Assembly: GCA_945925985.1 (NCBI GenBank)
Contig: CAMELV010000015.1
Coordinates: 1-64,000 of the forward strand
Direction: 5' to 3'
Source of the DNA: Comamonas sp. lk
Lineage (GTDB): Bacteria > Pseudomonadota > Gammaproteobacteria > Burkholderiales > Burkholderiaceae_C
Length of the DNA stretch: 64,000 bases
Shown here: positions 9,292 through 19,135 of the stretch, piece by piece
Numbering within the stretch: position 1 is the first letter of the stretch
Layout of the letters: every line of letters begins with the position of its first letter
Position numbers and translations under genes: made by a program
The notes under the pieces: model-generated
Databases searched by the model: none
The model's input: only the letters and a program-made list of their open reading frames with translations
Told to the model about the DNA's origin: nothing

Positions 9292-10845
9292 ATGCAACTC
9301 AATCCCGCAGAAATCTCTGAACTGATCAAGAGCCGGATCGAAGGCCTGTCCGCCAGTGCCAATGTCCGCAACCAGGGCACGGTCGTGTCCGTGACCGACG
9401 GCATCTGCCGCATCCACGGCTTGTCCGACGTGATGCAGGGCGAAATGCTGGAATTCCCTGCCGGTAGCGACGGTATGCCCACCTACGGCCTCGCACTCAA
9501 CCTGGAGCGCGACTCGGTCGGTGCTGTGGTGCTCGGTGCCTACGAACACATTTCGGAAGGCGACACCGTCAAATGCACGGGCCGTATTCTTGAAGTACCC
9601 GTGGGCCCAGAGCTCAAAGGCCGCGTGGTGAACGCACTTGGCCAGCCGATCGACGGCAAAGGCCCGATCAATGCCAAAATGACCGACGTGATCGAAAAGG
9701 TCGCACCTGGCGTGATTGCGCGCGAGTCGGTGAGCCAGCCGATGCAGACCGGCCTCAAGTCGATTGACTCCATGGTGCCTGTGGGCCGTGGTCAACGCGA
9801 GCTGATCATTGGTGACCGGCAGACCGGCAAGACTGCGGTCGCCATTGACGCCATCATCAACCAAAAGGGTCAGAACATGACCTGCGTTTATGTCGCGATT
9901 GGCCAAAAGGCCTCCAGCGTCAAAAACGTGGTGCGCTCGCTGGAACAGGCTGGCGCCATGGAATACACCATTGTGGTGGCTGCCACCGCATCCGAGTCCG
10001 CCGCCATGCAGTACGTCAGCGCCTATTCGGGTTGCACCATGGGCGAGTATTTCCGTGACCGTGGTGAAGACGCGCTGATCGTGTATGACGACCTGTCTAA
10101 GCAAGCCGTGGCCTACCGCCAGGTGTCCTTGTTGCTGCGTCGCCCGCCAGGCCGCGAAGCCTACCCGGGCGATGTGTTCTATTTGCACAGCCGTTTGCTG
10201 GAGCGCGCCGCCCGTGTCAATGCCGATTATGTCGAGGCCTTCACCAAAGGCGCCGTCAAAGGCAAAACTGGTTCGTTGACCGCGCTGCCGATTATTGAGA
10301 CCCAGGCTGGCGACGTCTCCGCCTTCGTGCCCACCAACGTGATCTCGATCACCGACGGCCAGATCTTCTTGGAGACTTCGCTGTTCAACGCGGGTATTCG
10401 GCCCGCCATCAACGCGGGCATCTCGGTGTCCCGCGTCGGTGGTGCTGCGCAGACCAAGCTGATCAAAAACCTCTCTGGCGGTATCCGGACCGACCTGGCT
10501 CAGTACCGTGAGTTGGCGGCATTTGCCCAGTTTGCCTCCGATCTGGATGAAGCCACACGCAAGCAGCTTGACCGCGGTGCCCGCGTGACTGAGCTGCTCA
10601 AGCAGGCCCAGTACAGCCCGCTGTCTGTGTCGCTGATGGGTTCCACCCTGTTTGCGGTCAATAAGGGCTTCCTCGATGACATCGCTGTCAACAAGGTATT
10701 GGCGTTTGAGCACGGCTTGCATGCTCACCTCAAGGACAAGCATGCCGCGCTGCTGGCCAAGCTCGAAGCCGCCAAGGCCATGGACAAGGACGCTGAGGCT
10801 GAATTGAACACCGCCATCGCTGCCTTCAAAAAGTCTTTCGCCTGA
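9292..10845 (+). CDS. atpA: F1Fo ATP synthase subunit alpha
   Basis: 517-residue regulatory nucleotide-binding subunit of the F1 head. Walker A is GDRQTGKT at 174-181; the signature [14 protein letters not shown] lies near 370. Length and motifs are those of a normal proteobacterial alpha subunit. It starts 49 bp after atpH behind an AAGGA site. The 702-codon antisense ORF in the track is a shadow of this gene and atpH. Confidence 0.98.
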   Translation: MQLNPAEISELIKSRIEGLSASANVRNQGTVVSVTDGICRIHGLSDVMQGEMLEFPAGSDGMPTYGLALNLERDSVGAVVLGAYEHISEGDTVKCTGRILEVPVGPELKGRVVNALGQPIDGKGPINAKMTDVIEKVAPGVIARESVSQPMQTGLKSIDSMVPVGRGQRELIIGDRQTGKTAVAIDAIINQKGQNMTCVYVAIGQKASSVKNVVRSLEQAGAMEYTIVVAATASESAAMQYVSAYSGCTMGEYFRDRGEDALIVYDDLSKQAVAYRQVSLLLRRPPGREAYPGDVFYLHSRLLERAARVNADYVEAFTKGAVKGKTGSLTALPIIETQAGDVSAFVPTNVISITDGQIFLETSLFNAGIRPAINAGISVSRVGGAAQTKLIKNLSGGIRTDLAQYRELAAFAQFASDLDEATRKQLDRGARVTELLKQAQYSPLSVSLMGSTLFAVNKGFLDDIAVNKVLAFEHGLHAHLKDKHAALLAKLEAAKAMDKDAEAELNTAIAAFKKSFA

Positions 10846-10879
10846 AAGCCCCCTGAAGTAACAGCGAAGGAGCCTTTTT

Positions 10880-11776
10880 ATGGCAACAGGCAAGGAAATA
10901 CGCGGCAAGATCAAAAACTTCGAGAGCACGAAGAAGATCACCAAGGCCATGGAGATGATCTCTGTGTCCAAGATGCGCAAAGCACAGGAGCGCATGCGGG
11001 CAGCACGCCCGTATGCGGAAAAGGTGCGAAACATCGCCGCCAATCTGGGTAAGGCTAACCCTGAGTACGTGCATGCCTTCATGAAGGCCAACGACGCACG
11101 GGTAGCTGGCATGATTGTGGTTACCACTGACAAGGGCCTGTGCGGTGGTCTTAACACCAACGTGCTGCGGGTTGTCACCCACAAGTTGCGCGAAATGCAG
11201 GCAGCCGGTGTGGCCGTCCAAGCGGTGGCCATTGGCAATAAGGGCTTTGGCTTCTTGAACCGCATTGGCGCCAAGGTGGTGTCGCATGTGACGCAGTTGG
11301 GTGACAAGCCGCACTTGGAGCGTCTGATCGGTCCCGTGAAGGTTTTGCTCGACGCCTACGGACGCGGCGAGATCAATGCGGTTTATCTGTCATACACACG
11401 TTTCATCAACACCATGAAACAAGAAGTGGTGCTGGAACAGCTGTTGCCCTTGTCAGCCGAGAAGATGCAGGCGGATTCCAACGCCAGCGAGACCGCCGCC
11501 GGCACCAAACATGGCTGGGACTACATCTATGAGCCCGATGCCCAGGCGGTGATCGACGACCTTCTGGTGCGCTATGTTGAGGCATTGGTGTACCAGGCCG
11601 TGGCCGAAAACATGGCGTCTGAGCACGCGGCCCGCATGGTGGCCATGAAAGCCGCTACCGACAATGCGGGCAACGTGATCGGCGAATTGAAGCTGATCTA
11701 CAACAAAACCCGTCAAGCAGCGATCACCAAGGAATTGTCCGAGATCGTCTCAGGCGCTGCGGCGATTGGGGCTTAG
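10880..11776 (+). CDS. atpG: F1Fo ATP synthase subunit gamma
   Basis: 298-residue central shaft. The N-terminal coiled coil ([25 protein letters not shown]) and the C-terminal helix ([25 protein letters not shown]) that together fill the F1 cavity are both present, with the conserved [10 protein letters not shown] in between. A loop around 197-209 ([13 protein letters not shown]) makes it slightly longer than the E. coli subunit, as in other betaproteobacteria. RBS AAGGAG lies before the ATG. Confidence 0.97.
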   Translation: MATGKEIRGKIKNFESTKKITKAMEMISVSKMRKAQERMRAARPYAEKVRNIAANLGKANPEYVHAFMKANDARVAGMIVVTTDKGLCGGLNTNVLRVVTHKLREMQAAGVAVQAVAIGNKGFGFLNRIGAKVVSHVTQLGDKPHLERLIGPVKVLLDAYGRGEINAVYLSYTRFINTMKQEVVLEQLLPLSAEKMQADSNASETAAGTKHGWDYIYEPDAQAVIDDLLVRYVEALVYQAVAENMASEHAARMVAMKAATDNAGNVIGELKLIYNKTRQAAITKELSEIVSGAAAIGA

Positions 11777-13231
<1,455 letters not shown>

Positions 13232-13243
13232 AGGACGGCGCGA

Positions 13244-13660
13244 ATGAACACCATCCACGTCGATGTGGTCAGCGCAGAAGAGTCCATCTTCTCGGGCGAG
13301 GCACGCTTTGTCGCATTGCCCGGCGAGGCGGGCGAACTGGGCATCTACCCGCGCCACACGCCACTGATCTCGCGCATCAAGGCGGGCTCGGTGCGCATTG
13401 AAATGGCCGACGGCAGCGAGGAGTTCGTGTTCGTCGCCGGCGGCATTTTGGAAGTCCAGCCTGATTGTGTGACCGTGCTGTCCGACACCGCCATTCGCGG
13501 CAAGGACCTGGACGACGAGAAAGCCAATGCCGCCAAACTGGCCGCGCAAGAAGCGGTCAAGAATGCCAAGACCGAGCTCGATTTGGCTCGGGCGACGTCC
13601 GAGCTGGCTGTCATGGCTGCGCAGATCGCCGCGTTGCGCAAATACCGTCAGAAAAAATAA
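13244..13660 (+). CDS. atpC: F1Fo ATP synthase subunit epsilon
   Basis: 138-residue subunit with the N-terminal beta-sandwich ([28 protein letters not shown]) and the C-terminal two-helix domain that can inhibit ATP hydrolysis. It ends the atp operon. The next gene is convergent and its stop is 8 bp away; a short hairpin (CAGCCC/GGGCTG) lies in that region but has no T-tract, so termination of the operon is not obvious. Confidence 0.97.
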   Translation: MNTIHVDVVSAEESIFSGEARFVALPGEAGELGIYPRHTPLISRIKAGSVRIEMADGSEEFVFVAGGILEVQPDCVTVLSDTAIRGKDLDDEKANAAKLAAQEAVKNAKTELDLARATSELAVMAAQIAALRKYRQKK

Positions 13661-13668
13661 GACCGGTA

Positions 13669-14190
13669 TCAGCCCAGATGGGGCTGGTCGGGCAGTTCGT
13701 TGGGGTTGTTGGCGCCGGCTTCCAGGGCAAAGTGTTGCTGAAGCAGCGCTGACACCTGCTCGATCGCTCGCGTCAGGCCGGTCTCGAAGTCCCCCTCGGC
13801 AAACGCAGCCCCCATCCGCGACACCACGCTTTGCCACACCTCGCCCGGAACACGTTCGCTCAGTCCCCGGTCTGCCAAGACCTCGATGCGACGCTCTGCC
13901 AGCAACAGGTAGATCAGTACCCCATTGTTCTGCGCTGTGTCCCAGACCCGTAGCTTGCCAAACTGTGAAATTGCCCGTTGGCGAATGAGTTGCGCCAATG
14001 GCGCGTCGTGCCAGAGGTAGCTCAGTGGCAGGCCAGCCTCCACCATGACGCGGATTTCGCCAGAATGCTGCTCTTCGCTGGCGCTCACCTGTTGCGCAAG
14101 GCGCGACAGCAGGGCTTCAGGCAGGCTGTTTCGGGCTAAGGTGGCCTCGCGCCAACGGTGCTTCAACAGCAGTGACAGGCGGGCCATCAT
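13669..14190 (-). CDS. TPM-domain (TLP18.3/Psb32/MOLO-1) protein
   Basis: 173-residue cytosolic-looking protein with the TPM fold: HSGEIRVMVEAGLP, a central QNNGVLIYLLLAERRIEVLADRG strand pair and the C-terminal FETGLTRAIEQVS helix. The family is widespread and often found with LemA; function is unsettled (membrane protein quality control or phosphatase-like roles have been proposed for some members). The ATG at 14190 overlaps the previous stop as TAATG, so it is coupled to the upstream TPM gene. The track start at 14196 is a TTG and less likely. Confidence 0.88.
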   Translation of the reverse strand: MMARLSLLLKHRWREATLARNSLPEALLSRLAQQVSASEEQHSGEIRVMVEAGLPLSYLWHDAPLAQLIRQRAISQFGKLRVWDTAQNNGVLIYLLLAERRIEVLADRGLSERVPGEVWQSVVSRMGAAFAEGDFETGLTRAIEQVSALLQQHFALEAGANNPNELPDQPHLG

Positions 14191-15125
14191 TACCAACGCC
14201 CCGAGGCGCCGCCGCCTCCAAAATCACCACCTCCGCCCGAACGCATGCCACCCACCGAGCTGCCTCCGAGGCCACCACCACGGCCACCCGCTGACCAGCC
14301 GCCGGGGCCGCCCCCGCCACGACGCCAGCCTTGTGACTTGATAGCGCTACTGGCACCCGAGACCAAAGTCAGCACCATGGCCAGCAAGGACGCCAGGAGC
14401 GCCAGAATAAGGCTGGCTGTACCCAGATAAACGACAAAGCCCATCAGTCCGCCGGTCGCTATAGCGCCAGGTAAGGCGCCAAGCGTTCGGCGTGCCATTG
14501 AACCCAACACCGGCATAGCGACGAAGAGGAAAATTAGCAAATCCATCCATTGAAAGCTATCACCGGAGCGTTCTTTTGAAGGCGTGGGCAGAGGCAGTTT
14601 CTCACCTGTAACATGCGCCATCAGTTGGTCCACGCCGGCGTTAAGACCGCCCAGATAGTCGGCTTGTTTAAAGGCTGGCGTAATGGCGGTGTCGATGATG
14701 CGCATGGCGGCCAAGTCGGGGATCGCCCCTTCAAGGGTCTTGGCGACTTCAATCCGGACCTTACGGTCGTTAAGGGCCACAACCAGCAGCAGTCCATCGC
14801 CAATATCGCGGCGCCCGATCTTCCAGGTGTTGGCAACCCGGTTGGCGTAGCTGGCGATATCCTCAGGCTGGGTGGACGGCACCATCAGCACCACGATCTG
14901 GGTGCCGCGTAGCTGCTCAAAGGCGGCGAGCTTAAGCGCCATCTGCTGCTGCGCCTGAGCCGACAGGGTCGCTGTGGTGTCGACCACATGGCCGCTGAGC
15001 ACCGGCACGGTCAATTGAGCCCAAGCCGGCGAGACCGCCAGCAGACAGAGCAGCGACAGGGCCAAAGCCCATCCCGCGAGCCAGTGAGTCTGACGCCTAA
15101 AACCAAGCAGAGTCAGTAGCCGCAA
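14190..15125 (-). CDS. TPM-domain membrane protein with glycine-rich tail (YgcG-like)
   Basis: 311 residues: Sec signal peptide ending AWAQ (about 37), periplasmic TPM domain (GHVVDTTATLS, ANTWKIGRRDIGDGLLLVVALNDRKVRIEV), then one or two membrane helices (about 195-260) and a low-complexity Gly/Ser/Arg tail of the YgcG type. The start is a TTG five bases after the lemA stop, with AAGAGG as RBS. The order lemA-TPM-TPM suggests a membrane-associated complex; the function of this module is not established. Confidence 0.87.
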   Translation of the reverse strand: MRLLTLLGFRRQTHWLAGWALALSLLCLLAVSPAWAQLTVPVLSGHVVDTTATLSAQAQQQMALKLAAFEQLRGTQIVVLMVPSTQPEDIASYANRVANTWKIGRRDIGDGLLLVVALNDRKVRIEVAKTLEGAIPDLAAMRIIDTAITPAFKQADYLGGLNAGVDQLMAHVTGEKLPLPTPSKERSGDSFQWMDLLIFLFVAMPVLGSMARRTLGALPGAIATGGLMGFVVYLGTASLILALLASLLAMVLTLVSGASSAIKSQGWRRGGGGPGGWSAGGRGGGLGGSSVGGMRSGGGGDFGGGGASGRW

Positions 15126-15130
15126 GGGGC

Positions 15131-15718
15131 CTACCTCTTGGTGAAATCAACCACCGGCGGCACGCTGATGGTGGCTTCATTCGCTACCGTAAACGCCGGC
15201 TTGGGTGGGTAGCTGAATACCATCGCCGTCAGGTTGCTTGGGAAGCTGCGAGCCAGAACGTTGTAGGCCTGCACCGCCTGGATATAACGGTTACGCGCCA
15301 CCGTGACCCGGTTCTCGGTGCCTTCCAACTGCACCCGAAGGTCTCGAAAGCCCTCATTGGCCTTCAGGCTCGGGTACTGCTCTGACACCACCATCAAGCG
15401 GCTCAGGGCCGAACCGAGTTCGCCCTGCACGGCCTGAAACTTCTGAAATGAGGACGGGTCGTTCAGGGTATCGGGGGTCACCTGGATCGAGGTGGCCTTG
15501 GCTCTCGCCTCAATCACCCGGGTCAGGGTCTCTTGCTCAAAGGCAGCCTCGCCCTTCACGGTAGCCACAATATTGGGGACCAGGTCGGCTCGCCGCTGGT
15601 ACTGGTTCAGTACCTCGCTCCAAGCCGATTTGGTCTGCTCATCGAGCCGCTGAAAATCGTTATAGCCGCAGCCCGCCAAGCCGAACATCGCGGCGAGGAG
15701 CAAAAACCAACGTGTCAT
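15131..15718 (-). CDS. lemA: LemA family lipoprotein
   Basis: 195-residue LemA protein. The chosen ATG at 15718 (MTRWFLLLAAMFGLAGC) has a GGAG seven bases upstream and places a textbook lipobox (LAGC, Cys17) at the N-terminus, so it is predicted to be a lipoprotein; the longer track start at 15892 would bury it. The rest is the helical LemA domain (NQYQRRADLVPNIVATVKG, ETLTRVIEARAKA, AVQAYNVLARSFP). First gene of the lemA-TPM-TPM operon. Confidence 0.93.
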   Translation of the reverse strand: MTRWFLLLAAMFGLAGCGYNDFQRLDEQTKSAWSEVLNQYQRRADLVPNIVATVKGEAAFEQETLTRVIEARAKATSIQVTPDTLNDPSSFQKFQAVQGELGSALSRLMVVSEQYPSLKANEGFRDLRVQLEGTENRVTVARNRYIQAVQAYNVLARSFPSNLTAMVFSYPPKPAFTVANEATISVPPVVDFTKR

Positions 15719-15905
15719 GACGCACTCCATAGCATTGAACCGGAAGTTAGCATACACCGGACGGCATAAACTTGCGCCAGCGTAAGGCGATGCCTTATTG
15801 GCCCCGCGGTGGCGCCCAAGGCCGGGCGAAAATATTGAGATGTATCCTGGGCCAGTTGGACCAGTAAATCGGACTCCAACTCTTATCCACATTGGCTTTT
15901 CAGCT

Positions 15906-16874
15906 ATGAACTATATAGCGCCGCACTGGCTGCCAGGCGGCAACCTCCAAACCATCTGGCCGGCGCTCTGCGCGCAGCGCGTGGTCGGTGAGCCGGTGCG
16001 CTACCAGCGCGAGCGCTGGACGGCCCCGGACGGCGATTTTGTTGATGTGGACTGGCTCAATACGCCGGCTGCCGAGACCCTGCTGGTGCTGTTCCATGGT
16101 CTTGAAGGCTCATCGCGAAGCCATTACGCCGAAGCCTTTGCCGGATATGCCCGTGCCCGTGGTTTTGCCTACGCGGTGCCGCACTTTCGCGGCTGTAGTG
16201 GCGAACTCAACCTGGGCCCGCGGGCCTACCACTCCGGCGATTTTGAAGAAATCGCCTGGATTCTGGCGCGTCTTCGCCAACAACACACCGGCCCAATCTT
16301 TGCTGTCGGCATGTCGCTGGGGGGTAATGCCCTGCTGCGGTGGGCCGAAGAAATGGGCGAGCAGGCCGCCCGGGTGGTGCAGGCGGTAGCCAGCGTGTCA
16401 GCGCCGATTGATTTGGCTGCCAGCGGCTGGGCCATTGGGCGAGGTTTTAACCGGCAGGTCTACACCCGCATGTTCCTGAACACCATGAAACCCAAGGCCC
16501 TGCGCAAACTGGCCCAATACCCGGGCTTGTTTGACGCCACAGCGCTGCGTGCGGCGCGCGACCTGTATGAGTTTGACAACCTTTTCACCGCGCCGCTGCA
16601 CGGTTTTCAAAATACCGACGACTACTGGGCACGCGCTTCGGCCAAGCCGCATCTGAACAGCATCAGGGTGCCCACCCTGGTACTCAATGCCTTGAATGAC
16701 CCCTTTGTGCCTGCCTGGAGTTTGCCAGAGCAGCAGCAGGCCACACCGTGGGTTAAGCTGCTGCAACCGGCGCACGGTGGCCATCTTGGTTTTGCGCAGG
16801 GCCGTTGGCCCGGCCATGTTCATCAGCTGCCCGAAACCGTCGGCGCTTGGCTGGCAGATCAACTTTCCTTGTGA
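15906..16874 (+). CDS. YheT-family alpha/beta hydrolase
   Basis: 322-residue alpha/beta hydrolase of the YheT/ABHD1-3 type. The N-terminal WLPGGNLQTIWP is the family signature; the nucleophile is S137 in GMSLGGN, the acid lies in NALNDPFVP and the histidine in HGGHLGF. Substrate unknown; relatives act on lipid esters. The ATG at 15906 starts at that signature; the track start at 15798 adds a non-conserved extension. Divergent from lemA with a 187-bp gap, and 12 bp before the next gene. Confidence 0.9.
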   Translation: MNYIAPHWLPGGNLQTIWPALCAQRVVGEPVRYQRERWTAPDGDFVDVDWLNTPAAETLLVLFHGLEGSSRSHYAEAFAGYARARGFAYAVPHFRGCSGELNLGPRAYHSGDFEEIAWILARLRQQHTGPIFAVGMSLGGNALLRWAEEMGEQAARVVQAVASVSAPIDLAASGWAIGRGFNRQVYTRMFLNTMKPKALRKLAQYPGLFDATALRAARDLYEFDNLFTAPLHGFQNTDDYWARASAKPHLNSIRVPTLVLNALNDPFVPAWSLPEQQQATPWVKLLQPAHGGHLGFAQGRWPGHVHQLPETVGAWLADQLSL

Positions 16875-16886
16875 TGGCACCGCACC

Positions 16887-17426
16887 ATGGACGATATCGT
16901 CAAACAGGCTCTCGCCAAATGGCCCAACGTACCAGACTGCTACGGCTGGCTCGGTCTCGATGCCCGCGGTCATTGGTACATGCGTGACGACCGGGCCCAA
17001 GCACTGGGACCCTTTGCGGCTGGCAGCCCGCAAAGCAAGGGCTCCCAATTGCGGCATGAGAGGCTGATTGATTTCATCGGCCGCAATTACCAGGCGGACC
17101 CGTCGGGACAGTGGTATTTTCAAAATGGACCGCAGCGCGTCTTTGTCGAACTGGAAGCCACGCCCCTGATCTGGCGTGTCGAGACCGATGCGTCGGTGCA
17201 CGACCACACCGGTCGGCCGGCACGGGTGCAGCGTTGCCTGTTAGACGAGCGGGGCCGCCTTTATCTCGAGACTGACACTGGTTTTGGATTGGTCCATACC
17301 ATGGACATGGGGCAGGCGGCGGATGCGGTTGAGGCCGGACTGTGGGTGCCGCAGGACGTCTTTGCCCCCGATTTGCCGGCACGCTATCGCTACTGCCCTA
17401 GCCCGAATTTGATACAAAAAAAGTAG
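16887..17426 (+). CDS. Conserved betaproteobacterial hypothetical protein (DUF2946-like)
   Basis: 179-residue soluble protein beginning MDDIVKQALAKWPNVP with CYGWLGLDARGHWYMRDD. I recall this type as a conserved protein restricted to Betaproteobacteria with no known function; the DUF label is from memory. It follows the hydrolase by 12 bp. Its last few codons (ending LIQKK) and stop run into a dispersed AT-rich repeat, so the original C-terminus may have been altered by that insertion. Confidence 0.8.
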   Translation: MDDIVKQALAKWPNVPDCYGWLGLDARGHWYMRDDRAQALGPFAAGSPQSKGSQLRHERLIDFIGRNYQADPSGQWYFQNGPQRVFVELEATPLIWRVETDASVHDHTGRPARVQRCLLDERGRLYLETDTGFGLVHTMDMGQAADAVEAGLWVPQDVFAPDLPARYRYCPSPNLIQKK

Positions 17427-17466
17427 CTAATCTTTATATTTGACGGGGCCTAGAGGCCAAAAAGAC
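17408..17466 (+). repeat. Dispersed AT-rich palindromic repeat, copy 2
   Basis: TAGCTA, 12 nt, then GACGGGGCCTAGAGGCC, closely matching the copy at 41982 (TAGCTA, 13 nt, GACGGGGTCTAG). It overlaps the last codons and stop of the preceding gene and lies just before the terminator. Confidence 0.6.
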
Positions 17467-17468
17467 AT

Positions 17469-17498
17469 AAAAAAGCCGGCTTCAAACCGGCTTTTTGC
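17469..17498. terminator. Bidirectional rho-independent terminator
   Basis: AAAAAGCCGG and CCGGCTTTTT form a perfect stem around a short TTCAAA-containing loop, with A- and T-tracts on the two sides. It sits between the convergent ends of the DUF2946-like gene and the cytochrome c gene and can stop transcription from both. Confidence 0.9.
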
Positions 17499-17517
17499 TG
17501 GCGCTGTGTGCGGCGCT

Positions 17518-18048
17518 TTACTTGGCCGGCTCAGCAGCTGGGGCGGCCTTGGGCTCGTCGAACTTACCCCCGCTGCCGTTGGCCATATAAACAACGGCCC
17601 GGCCGATTTCAAGTGCTTCAAGGTCTCCACCGCCTTGGGCGCCCATGGCACCTTTGCCCTTAACGGCCGAAGTCAGCAAGGCCTCGTAGCCGGTCTTGAC
17701 GCGCGGTGCCCAAGCCGCAACATCGCCAAACTTGGGCGCGCCGGCTGCACCGGACGTGTGACAAGCAGAGCACTGAGCCTTGAACACTTCTTCACCGGTC
17801 TTGAGCTGGCGATTGGCATCGCGTATATCTACGACGCCGATTTTTTGAATACGTTCAGCAATGGCCTTTTCCATATTGACAGCGCCAGCCGCGGGCTTTT
17901 TGTCAGAGGTGACAAAGTAGACCAAGCCGATGATGGCGAAGACCGGCACCACAAACGAGTAGAAAACTGCCAGCAACAGCTGCTTTGGGTTTTTGACGGG
18001 ACCGGTATGGTCCTCTTCGTGCACGTTGGCTTGGCTGGTGTCGCTCAT
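17518..18048 (-). CDS. Membrane-anchored cytochrome c5 family protein
   Basis: 176 residues: cytoplasmic N-terminus, one membrane helix (about 23-47) and a periplasmic class I cytochrome c domain. Heme attaches at CSACH (93-97) and M135 in GKGAMGAQGG is the likely sixth ligand. An Ala/Pro-rich tail follows. Such proteins carry electrons near terminal oxidases or other periplasmic reductases in Betaproteobacteria. A TATAAT hexamer on the minus strand at 18092-18087 is a candidate -10 element, 39 nt before the ATG. Monocistronic, ended by the strong terminator at 17469-17498. Confidence 0.9.
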   Translation of the reverse strand: MSDTSQANVHEEDHTGPVKNPKQLLLAVFYSFVVPVFAIIGLVYFVTSDKKPAAGAVNMEKAIAERIQKIGVVDIRDANRQLKTGEEVFKAQCSACHTSGAAGAPKFGDVAAWAPRVKTGYEALLTSAVKGKGAMGAQGGGDLEALEIGRAVVYMANGSGGKFDEPKAAPAAEPAK

Positions 18049-18135
18049 GGTGTCCTCAAAAAACTGCTAGCCGAAATCAGGCTCTGATTATAGCCGCCAC
18101 CCCTCTGAAAGCACCTACAATCAAAAGCTGGAGTT

Positions 18136-18199
18136 GCGGCTGTAGCTCAGTGGATCGAGTATTGGCCACCGAAGGCTATGGTCATCCAGGCCGCAGGCG
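18136..18199 (+). pseudogene. Degenerate 5'-half copy of tRNA-Arg
   Basis: The first about 41 nt match the intact tRNA-Arg that starts 94 bp downstream with three mismatches (acceptor 5' strand, D-arm and anticodon loop). The anticodon stem no longer pairs and the T-arm is absent, so it cannot fold as a tRNA. A TACAAT hexamer 14 nt upstream looks like a tRNA promoter -10, so this copy may lie at the original promoter and the intact gene may depend on read-through. A T-run follows at 18218-18223. Confidence 0.75.
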
Positions 18200-18229
18200 A
18201 AAATTTGAGTATTGGTCTTTTTTAGAGTT

Positions 18230-18305
18230 GCGGCTGTAGCTCAGTGGATAGAGTATTGGCCTCCGAAGCCAAGGGTCGTGGGTTCGATCCCCGCCAGCCG
18301 CACCA
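18230..18305 (+). tRNA. tRNA-Arg (anticodon CCG)
   Basis: Complete cloverleaf: acceptor GCGGCTG/CAGCCGC, D-arm AGCTCAGTGGATAGAGT, anticodon arm TTGGC-CTCCGAA-GCCAA giving anticodon CCG, T-arm GTGGGTTCGATCCCCGC region, and encoded CCA at 18303-18305. Reads CGG codons. Its 3' end (18270-18298) is repeated at 30331-30359, which marks it as a likely integration site. Confidence 0.96.
18270..18298 (+). repeat. Putative attL: 3' part of tRNA-Arg repeated at 30331
   Basis: 29-nt segment covering the anticodon-stem 3' side, variable loop, T-arm and most of the acceptor 3' strand. It is repeated directly at 30331-30359 with one mismatch (position 20). Repeats of tRNA 3' ends are the usual trace of tyrosine-integrase insertion. 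Confidence 0.65.
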
Positions 18306-18868
18306 ATCAAGGCTTTGCCTGTGAGTGATCATTCACATTGCTGTTTGGTTGCCAACCGAAAATGCGTCAACAGGACGCTGCCGTGGCACAGCCATGGCAC
18401 AGCACGCAGGCGGGGCAATGGTCACCATCGTCGCCATCCAACTGTCTGTGCCCTGGGTATGCAACTTGTGCCCGGCACCGCTGAGGAATGCCCGGGTTTT
18501 CGGTCTCCGTGACCATTGCCTCGGCTGAGCGATGTGGCCGAAGCAGTTTCCGACAAATACGTGCAATGGCCCGGCTACATCTGCGAGGTGGTGCTCGAGA
18601 ACATCGGAGTACAGCGCAATCCGGTGGTGGATGAGGGGGCGACTTGCTTGCTAGCAGCGGGGCCCGTTGATCTACGCCATCGTTGTGCGCCAGAGTCGTG
18701 GCCGGGGTATTGATTTGCCTATGGCCCACTTTCCGATAGCTGGGCACGCCTCGGGACGGCGGGGCTGTCGACGCTTTATGGCTTCTTTGCTGACACAATG
18801 CAGATAGAAAAAGGACATAATTAAGCTGATGGCAGATACAATGTGGTCACATTTACTGGAGGCCCAAT
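18306..18868. other. Gene-free stretch after tRNA-Arg
   Basis: 563 bp with only short overlapping ORFs on both strands, none with recognisable motifs, an RBS or a plausible composition. I see no RNA gene. It may hold remains of the lost integrase end of the island, but no protein similarity is visible. The last 30 bp hold the toxin-antitoxin promoter/operator. Confidence 0.5.
18837..18853 (+). promoter_or_regulatory. Operator/promoter of the toxin-antitoxin pair
   Basis: A TACAAT hexamer (18837-18842) overlaps a perfect inverted repeat AATGTG-GT-CACATT (18840-18853), 15 nt before the antitoxin ATG, followed by a strong GGAGG. This arrangement fits autorepression by a Phd/VapB-type antitoxin. 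The -35 region is weak. Confidence 0.5.
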
Positions 18869-19135
18869 ATGTCTGTTGCTGTTCGCGAACTCAAGGCCAG
18901 CCTCTCGCGGGTGCTTTCGCGCGCCCAGCATGGCGAAATCATCGAGGTGACCTCGCACAACAAGCCCATCGCCCGCATCATCGGTATTCCTGAGCAAACC
19001 GAGGACGGACTGCGCAGGCTTATCGCCAGCGGCGCCGTGTCCTGGCGTGGTGGCAAGCCTCGGCACGAGTTGCCGGTGCAGGTTACATCACGCGGAGCGT
19101 CCGTCAGTCAAATGGCGCTGGAGGACCGTCGGTGA
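18869..19135 (+). CDS. Phd/YefM-type antitoxin
   Basis: 88-residue antitoxin of the prevent-host-death family: N-terminal DNA-binding/dimer domain (SVAVRELKASLSRVLSRAQHGEIIEVTSHNKPIARI, the typical RELK..LS..L..V..GE...VT..GKP.A pattern) and a short flexible C-terminus that would bind the toxin. GGAGG lies 6 nt before the ATG. Its stop overlaps the toxin's GTG start, so the two are coupled. It probably binds the inverted repeat just upstream. Confidence 0.9.
   Translation: MSVAVRELKASLSRVLSRAQHGEIIEVTSHNKPIARIIGIPEQTEDGLRRLIASGAVSWRGGKPRHELPVQVTSRGASVSQMALEDRR

Noticed and set aside
9199-11307. 702-codon antisense ORF across atpH, atpA and atpG
   Set aside because: Mirror of strongly conserved ATP synthase genes in high-GC DNA; no RBS, motifs or homologous look.
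14221-14300. Repetitive GGxGG-coding DNA as a regulatory or satellite repeat
   Set aside because: It is explained by the Gly/Ser/Arg-rich C-terminal tail of the YgcG-like TPM protein.
18136-18199. First tRNA-Arg-like sequence as a functional tRNA
   Set aside because: Anticodon stem does not pair and there is no T-arm or acceptor 3' strand.
18367-18798. 143-codon minus-strand ORF after the tRNA
   Set aside because: Low-complexity, Cys/Arg/Pro-rich reading with no RBS or family pattern; likely chance ORF.
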